From NCBI GenBank assembly GCA_028275825.1, contig JAPWTX010000006.1:1-57272 (forward strand): 57,272 nucleotides of DNA, given 5' to 3'. The first letter of the stretch is position 1, and every line of letters begins with the position of its first letter. Source of the stretch: Ignisphaera sp. (GTDB lineage: Archaea > Thermoproteota > Thermoprotei_A > Sulfolobales > Ignisphaeraceae). The notes below the pieces were generated by a model, which saw only the letters and a list, made by a program, of their open reading frames with translations, searched no databases and was not told the DNA's origin. Shown here piece after piece: positions 53,615-57,272 of the stretch. Position numbers and translations under genes: made by a program.

Positions 53615-54639
53615 AGAGTATAAACGTAGCTGTAGTAGGCTTTGGAAACGTTGGAAGAGCATTTGTTAAAACCCTAGCTCTAAAAAGAAAAACTTTATCC
53701 GAAAAGTATGGTATAAATATAAATGTTGTTGCTATTGCAGACTCTAAGGGTATGGTGATAAAGCCTAGCGGGCTTGATGATTATGAAATGCTCAAGCTTT
53801 GCGAAGTCCCTAAGTCTGGTATACACATGTTTGGTTCTTATGCAAAGCAGGGTGTGGATATAGCTGAGATATATGACAAGGCAGCTCCTAATATACATGT
53901 AGAGCTTACGCCAGCAAACTATGCCACAGGAGAGCCTGGTTATACAAACATTGTGTTTGCATTGAAAAGAGGAGCGCATGTTGTTACAGCAAATAAGGCA
54001 CCTCTAGTACTATACTATAGGGAAATAGTGGAGGAGGCTAGGATTAGGAGATTGATGATAAAGTTTAGAGCAACTGTTATGGGTGGTACACCATTTCTAG
54101 AAATGCTATCCAGTATGAAAAGCCATGACATTGAGAAGGTAGAGGGAATACTAAATGCGACAACGAACTACATCTTAACAGAAATGCATGAGAATCTACT
54201 AGATTTTGAGCAGGCTCTTAGAAAGGCGCAGGCACTTGGTATTGCTGAAGCTGATCCTTCACTCGATATAGAAGGGTTTGATGCAGCAGCAAAACTCGTG
54301 ATAATATCCTATGTGATAGGAAAGCCCATTAACATAAGCAGTATCTATAGAGAAAGCGTTGCTCAGATATCATTAAAAGACGTTCTAGATGCCGTTAAAC
54401 AGGGGCATGTCATAAAATATGTAGCGGCCTTAGATGCGCAGAAAATGGTTGCTTCAGTAAAAATTGAGAAAGTGCCTAGAGATAATGTATTTGCTCAAAT
54501 CAATGGTACGCTGAATGGCGTCAGGATCAAGAGCGATGCTACAGAGCTCTTCTTTATTGGAAGGGGTGGAGGCAGAATAGAAACAGCACATACAGTTCTC
54601 GATGATGTGATTGAGGTGGCTTTGAGGGGGTCTGCATGA
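53611..54639 (+). CDS. hom: Homoserine dehydrogenase
   Basis: 342 residues. Rossmann VVGFGNVGRAF, TANKAPL, catalytic region GGTPFLEML and EADPSLDIEGFDAAAKL. Makes homoserine from aspartate semialdehyde. No C-terminal ACT domain, so it lacks built-in threonine feedback. Overlaps thrB and lysC by 4 nt each. Confidence 0.95.
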   Translation: MKSINVAVVGFGNVGRAFVKTLALKRKTLSEKYGININVVAIADSKGMVIKPSGLDDYEMLKLCEVPKSGIHMFGSYAKQGVDIAEIYDKAAPNIHVELTPANYATGEPGYTNIVFALKRGAHVVTANKAPLVLYYREIVEEARIRRLMIKFRATVMGGTPFLEMLSSMKSHDIEKVEGILNATTNYILTEMHENLLDFEQALRKAQALGIAEADPSLDIEGFDAAAKLVIISYVIGKPINISSIYRESVAQISLKDVLDAVKQGHVIKYVAALDAQKMVASVKIEKVPRDNVFAQINGTLNGVRIKSDATELFFIGRGGGRIETAHTVLDDVIEVALRGSA

Positions 54640-55769
54640 GCGATAGGAGTAATCTTTGTGTAATTAAAGTTGGTGGATCTCTATTAAAAGATAGTGGATC
54701 CTACATAGAGGCTGCTAAAAATGTAAAGAGATTTGTAGAAAACAATCAACTGCCGATAATAGTGGTTAGTGCAGCAAAAGGTATTACTGATACATTACTT
54801 GAGGTGGCGAAGGGATCTGTAGAGAGTTTCAATAAGGTTTTTGATGTCTATACAGAAATTGCAAGAGAGCTAGGTTCACAGAGGGTTTTCAAAAGGGTTT
54901 TAGATGAGCTTGAAATTCTTAAGAGGATAGCATACTCGGTTTCAGGAGGTTATGACCCATCTCTGCAAGACTTAATAGTTTCCTTTGGTGAGAGGATAAG
55001 CAAGATACTAATGGTGGAAGCACTTGAAGTTGTGGGTGTAAGAGCGTTAGAGCTTAATGCACGAGAGCTTATCGTTACAAACGATGTGCATGGAGATGCT
55101 ACAATAGATTACATAGCGACAGCAAATCATTTAGAGAAGATAGTAAACTCTATTGTAAGTACAGCTGCAGTACCTGTAATAGAAGGGTTCATAGGTGCTA
55201 CAGAGGATGGGAGGACAACAACTCTTGGCAGAGGGGGCTCTGACTACACAGCCACATCAATAGCGGCATTACTTAAGCTAAATGATGTATATCTTGTGAC
55301 AGAAGTTGATGGAATCCTGACAGCAGATCCCTCAATAATTTCAACAGCGAGAATTGTAAAGGTAATGAGTTATGCAGAGGCAATGGAGGCAGCGATGCAT
55401 GGTGCTAAGAGAATAAATCCAAAGGCATTTGAGCCTCTTGAGAAGTTCTACAGCTCTACAGTATACATAGGCTCATGGAGACTTTTTGGAACAAAGATTT
55501 TGCAAGTAATACCAGGTGAATGTAAGGGACCGAAAGTAATAATGCATAAAACATCACATGAGATGCCATACATAGCTATTATAGGTGAAGGGGTGGCCAA
55601 TGTAAGCTTCATTAAGAAGGTTGTGGATATAATTTACGAAAGCGGTGTTGAGGTTATGGGGCTTCAGACATACTATTACAGGCCATCGATAATAATACAT
55701 GTGAAGAGGGGTAGCGAAATAAGTACTTTAAAGCTGCTTCACAGAAAGATTTTTGAAGAGGTTGAATAA
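54636..55769 (+). CDS. lysC: Aspartate kinase
   Basis: 377 residues. Kinase domain with VIKVGGSLLKDS, SFGERIS, TLGRGGSDYTATSIAALL and EVDGILTADPSI; the C-terminal about 80 residues (IAIIGEGVANVSFIKKV...) form only one ACT-like unit, whereas classical aspartate kinases are about 450 residues with two. Regulation may therefore differ. First step of the aspartate family; here mainly for threonine/methionine since lysine comes by the LysW route. Confidence 0.93.
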   Translation: MSDRSNLCVIKVGGSLLKDSGSYIEAAKNVKRFVENNQLPIIVVSAAKGITDTLLEVAKGSVESFNKVFDVYTEIARELGSQRVFKRVLDELEILKRIAYSVSGGYDPSLQDLIVSFGERISKILMVEALEVVGVRALELNARELIVTNDVHGDATIDYIATANHLEKIVNSIVSTAAVPVIEGFIGATEDGRTTTLGRGGSDYTATSIAALLKLNDVYLVTEVDGILTADPSIISTARIVKVMSYAEAMEAAMHGAKRINPKAFEPLEKFYSSTVYIGSWRLFGTKILQVIPGECKGPKVIMHKTSHEMPYIAIIGEGVANVSFIKKVVDIIYESGVEVMGLQTYYYRPSIIIHVKRGSEISTLKLLHRKIFEEVE

Positions 55770-55770
55770 A

Positions 55771-56835
55771 ATGAAGAGGCGTGTAGCAGTATTAGGTGCT
55801 ACTGGTATAGTTGGGCAGAGGTTTGTACAGTTCCTGGCAGACCATCCATGGTTTGAACTTGAGCTTGTGATGGCATCTGAAAGAAGTGCTGGAAAAATCT
55901 ATGCACAGGCCGTGACATGGGTTTTAGAAAAACCTATACCTAAAAAGGCTTATGAGCTAAAGCTTTACCCAATAGATATTGATCTTGTAGCTAAGGAGAA
56001 AATAGATATCGTATTCACAGCTTTGCCAGCAGATGTTGCTAAGGAACTAGAACCTCAATTAGCAAAGAAGGGTATTATAGTGGTTTCCAATGCAAGCTCT
56101 ATGAGGCTTGAATCTGATGTACCCCTACTCAATCCTGAGGTGAATGCTGATCATGTTGATGCTATAGAGGTGCAGAGAAGGAATAGAGGTTGGAGTGGAG
56201 CAATTGTGAAAGTACCCAACTGCACAACTGCAATAGCAACGCTATCTCTAAAGCCGTTAGTAGATGTTTTTGGTGTTGGCAAGGTGATTGTATCAACTAT
56301 GCAAGCCCTATCAGGTGCAGGGCTTACAGGTGTTCCATCAATGTTTATACTCGATAATCTGATACCTTATATAGAGGGAGAAGAGGAGAAGGTAGAGAAT
56401 GAGTCGAGGAAAATACTTGGGATATTCAATGGAAATAATATTGAGTTCAATAAAGAAATATCTGTTACAGCAAGCTGTCATCGAGTAATGGTTTTAGAGG
56501 GGCATACAGAAGCCATTTTTGCAGAACTTAAGTCAAAAACAAGCATGGATGAGATTATAAAGGTAATGGAAGAGTTCAAAAGCAATAAGATAAAGAATAT
56601 GGGGCTTCCAACAGCACCCGAAAAACCTATTGTAGTTCGAAGAGAAATTGATAGACCACAGCCAAGATTAGACAGGTTAGAGGGCAATGGCATGAGCATT
56701 GTTGTAGGTAGAGTTAGAGAAGATAAGACATTGAATGGTGTAAAATATGTAGTGCTAGGCCACAACACCATAAGAGGTGCAGCAGGTACAGGGGTCCTGA
56801 TAGCAGAGCTCTTAGTGAAAAAAGGATATGCGTAA
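55771..56835 (+). CDS. asd: Aspartate-semialdehyde dehydrogenase
   Basis: 354 residues, archaeal/fungal type. AVLGATGIVGQRFVQFL, SNASSMR, catalytic Cys in VPNCTTA, and His in SCHRVMVLEGHTEA. Reduces aspartyl phosphate. ATG 55771 has GAGGTTG 6 nt upstream inside the lysC end; TTG 55753 is a poorer option. Last gene of the thrB-hom-lysC-asd operon. Confidence 0.95.
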   Translation: MKRRVAVLGATGIVGQRFVQFLADHPWFELELVMASERSAGKIYAQAVTWVLEKPIPKKAYELKLYPIDIDLVAKEKIDIVFTALPADVAKELEPQLAKKGIIVVSNASSMRLESDVPLLNPEVNADHVDAIEVQRRNRGWSGAIVKVPNCTTAIATLSLKPLVDVFGVGKVIVSTMQALSGAGLTGVPSMFILDNLIPYIEGEEEKVENESRKILGIFNGNNIEFNKEISVTASCHRVMVLEGHTEAIFAELKSKTSMDEIIKVMEEFKSNKIKNMGLPTAPEKPIVVRREIDRPQPRLDRLEGNGMSIVVGRVREDKTLNGVKYVVLGHNTIRGAAGTGVLIAELLVKKGYA

Positions 56836-57272
56836 AACAATAGGAAGGAATAAAGAGAATTGATACCTAAGGATGAGCTAAGAGTAAGAGCACAGCTCTC
56901 GTACAGATTCAATTGTTTTACATAATTGCTTTCACAGCTTCATTTTTCTGCAACTCATTCGGAACCTCATTGAGCTAGAAAGCGTTTAGGGCTCTAGCCC
57001 AGAGACCCTACATCTCGGTTTCTCGGGAGGGTTTCAAGTCTCTTAACGCATCATCTAATGCTGATTAAAGTAGTTGTTTTCAAAGTCCCAAATCTTTAGT
57101 AATAATAAATTCGTATAGAACCATGCAAATTTCGCAGTAACAAAAGATTTGTTTAGCAAGAGCATGCTATGTTTCTGAATCTATGGTCTGGCAATAAGTA
57201 CGCTGTACAGCTCTTCACTATCAAGATAAAGCTATAGCTATTGCTGTGAGGTTATTTATAGATTAATGCTAT
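56836..57272. other. Gene-free right end with structured GC-rich patch
   Basis: About 440 bases with no supported protein gene. A GC-rich patch at 56982-57049 folds in several ways (GGGCTCTAGCCC palindrome, AGAGACC/GGTTTCT hairpin). On the minus strand, 57010-56989 (TAGGGTCTCTGGGCTAGAGC) resembles the TAGGGGTAGTGGGCTGGAGA core of the dispersed element, so a third decayed copy is possible. GTGAGGTT at 57248-57255 might belong to a gene starting beyond the window. Confidence 0.35.

Noticed and set aside
56982-57049. tRNA-like fold: GCGTTTA/TTAACGC acceptor-like stem, TAGCCCAG A-box-like and GGTTTCAAGTC B-box-like strings
   Set aside because: Only 68 nt, mismatched stems, a 9-nt anticodon loop and far too little G+C for a thermophile tRNA; overlaps the possible element remnant.
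1-57272. CRISPR arrays, rRNA operons, prophage genes, intact IS elements
   Set aside because: No regularly spaced repeats, rRNA sequence, integrase or full transposase was found.

Overview
The window is archaeal and almost certainly from a thermophilic member of the Thermoproteota (Crenarchaeota). The clearest marker is a Cren7 chromatin protein gene at 5.4-5.6 kb. Supporting signs are a GHMP-type shikimate kinase, the LysW lysine pathway, a TrpB2-type tryptophan synthase beta subunit, a two-gene SUF system, TATA boxes about 25-30 nt before many starts, and GAGGTG Shine-Dalgarno sites inside operons. The DNA is AT-rich and tightly packed. A low-GC heterotroph of the Desulfurococcales/Ignisphaera kind would fit, but genus and order cannot be fixed from the sequence.

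Layout. 0-11.5 kb: mixed housekeeping genes (stand-alone ATP-cone protein, BioD-like P-loop protein, class II aldolase, dUTPase, GlmS, Cren7, DUF763, GT5 glycogen synthase, SufBD/SufC, two unknowns). 11.6-13.0 kb: nuclease-like protein, DUF2148 protein and small membrane exporter, then a C/D box sRNA candidate. 13.1-19.4 kb: complete tryptophan operon trpB2-A-D-F-E-G-C. 19.8-22.3 kb: PfpI-type protein and leuDC. 22.4-31.9 kb: split transketolase followed by a complete shikimate/chorismate operon (tyrA, aroF, B, E, C, K, A, D). 32.1-33.1 kb: thioredoxin-reductase-like protein. 33.7-40.7 kb: argG-argH-carA-carB on the minus strand. 40.8-46.7 kb: ACT-domain protein and a branched-chain amino-acid ABC transporter. 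46.7-56.8 kb: LysW lysine genes (lysK-J-X-W divergent from lysY-Z-M), then thrB-hom-lysC-asd.

The genes form an amino-acid biosynthesis supercluster of about 44 kb. Transketolase supplies erythrose-4-phosphate to DAHP synthase; the aro genes make chorismate; TyrA and the trp operon use it. Asd and LysC feed homoserine. CarAB, ArgG and ArgH complete arginine from ornithine. The LysW carrier system makes lysine and perhaps ornithine.

Most interesting observations: (1) GlmS has lost the N-terminal cysteine nucleophile and the oxyanion-hole asparagine of its glutaminase domain while its isomerase domain looks intact; (2) trpG and tyrA have no ATG/GTG/TTG start that gives a complete protein, but have ACG or ATA at ideal Shine-Dalgarno spacing, and thrB has an out-of-frame ATG; (3) two diverged copies of a roughly 260-bp hairpin-ended element lie in opposite orientation around the leu/aro block; (4) there are good C/D box sRNA and operator-like palindrome candidates.
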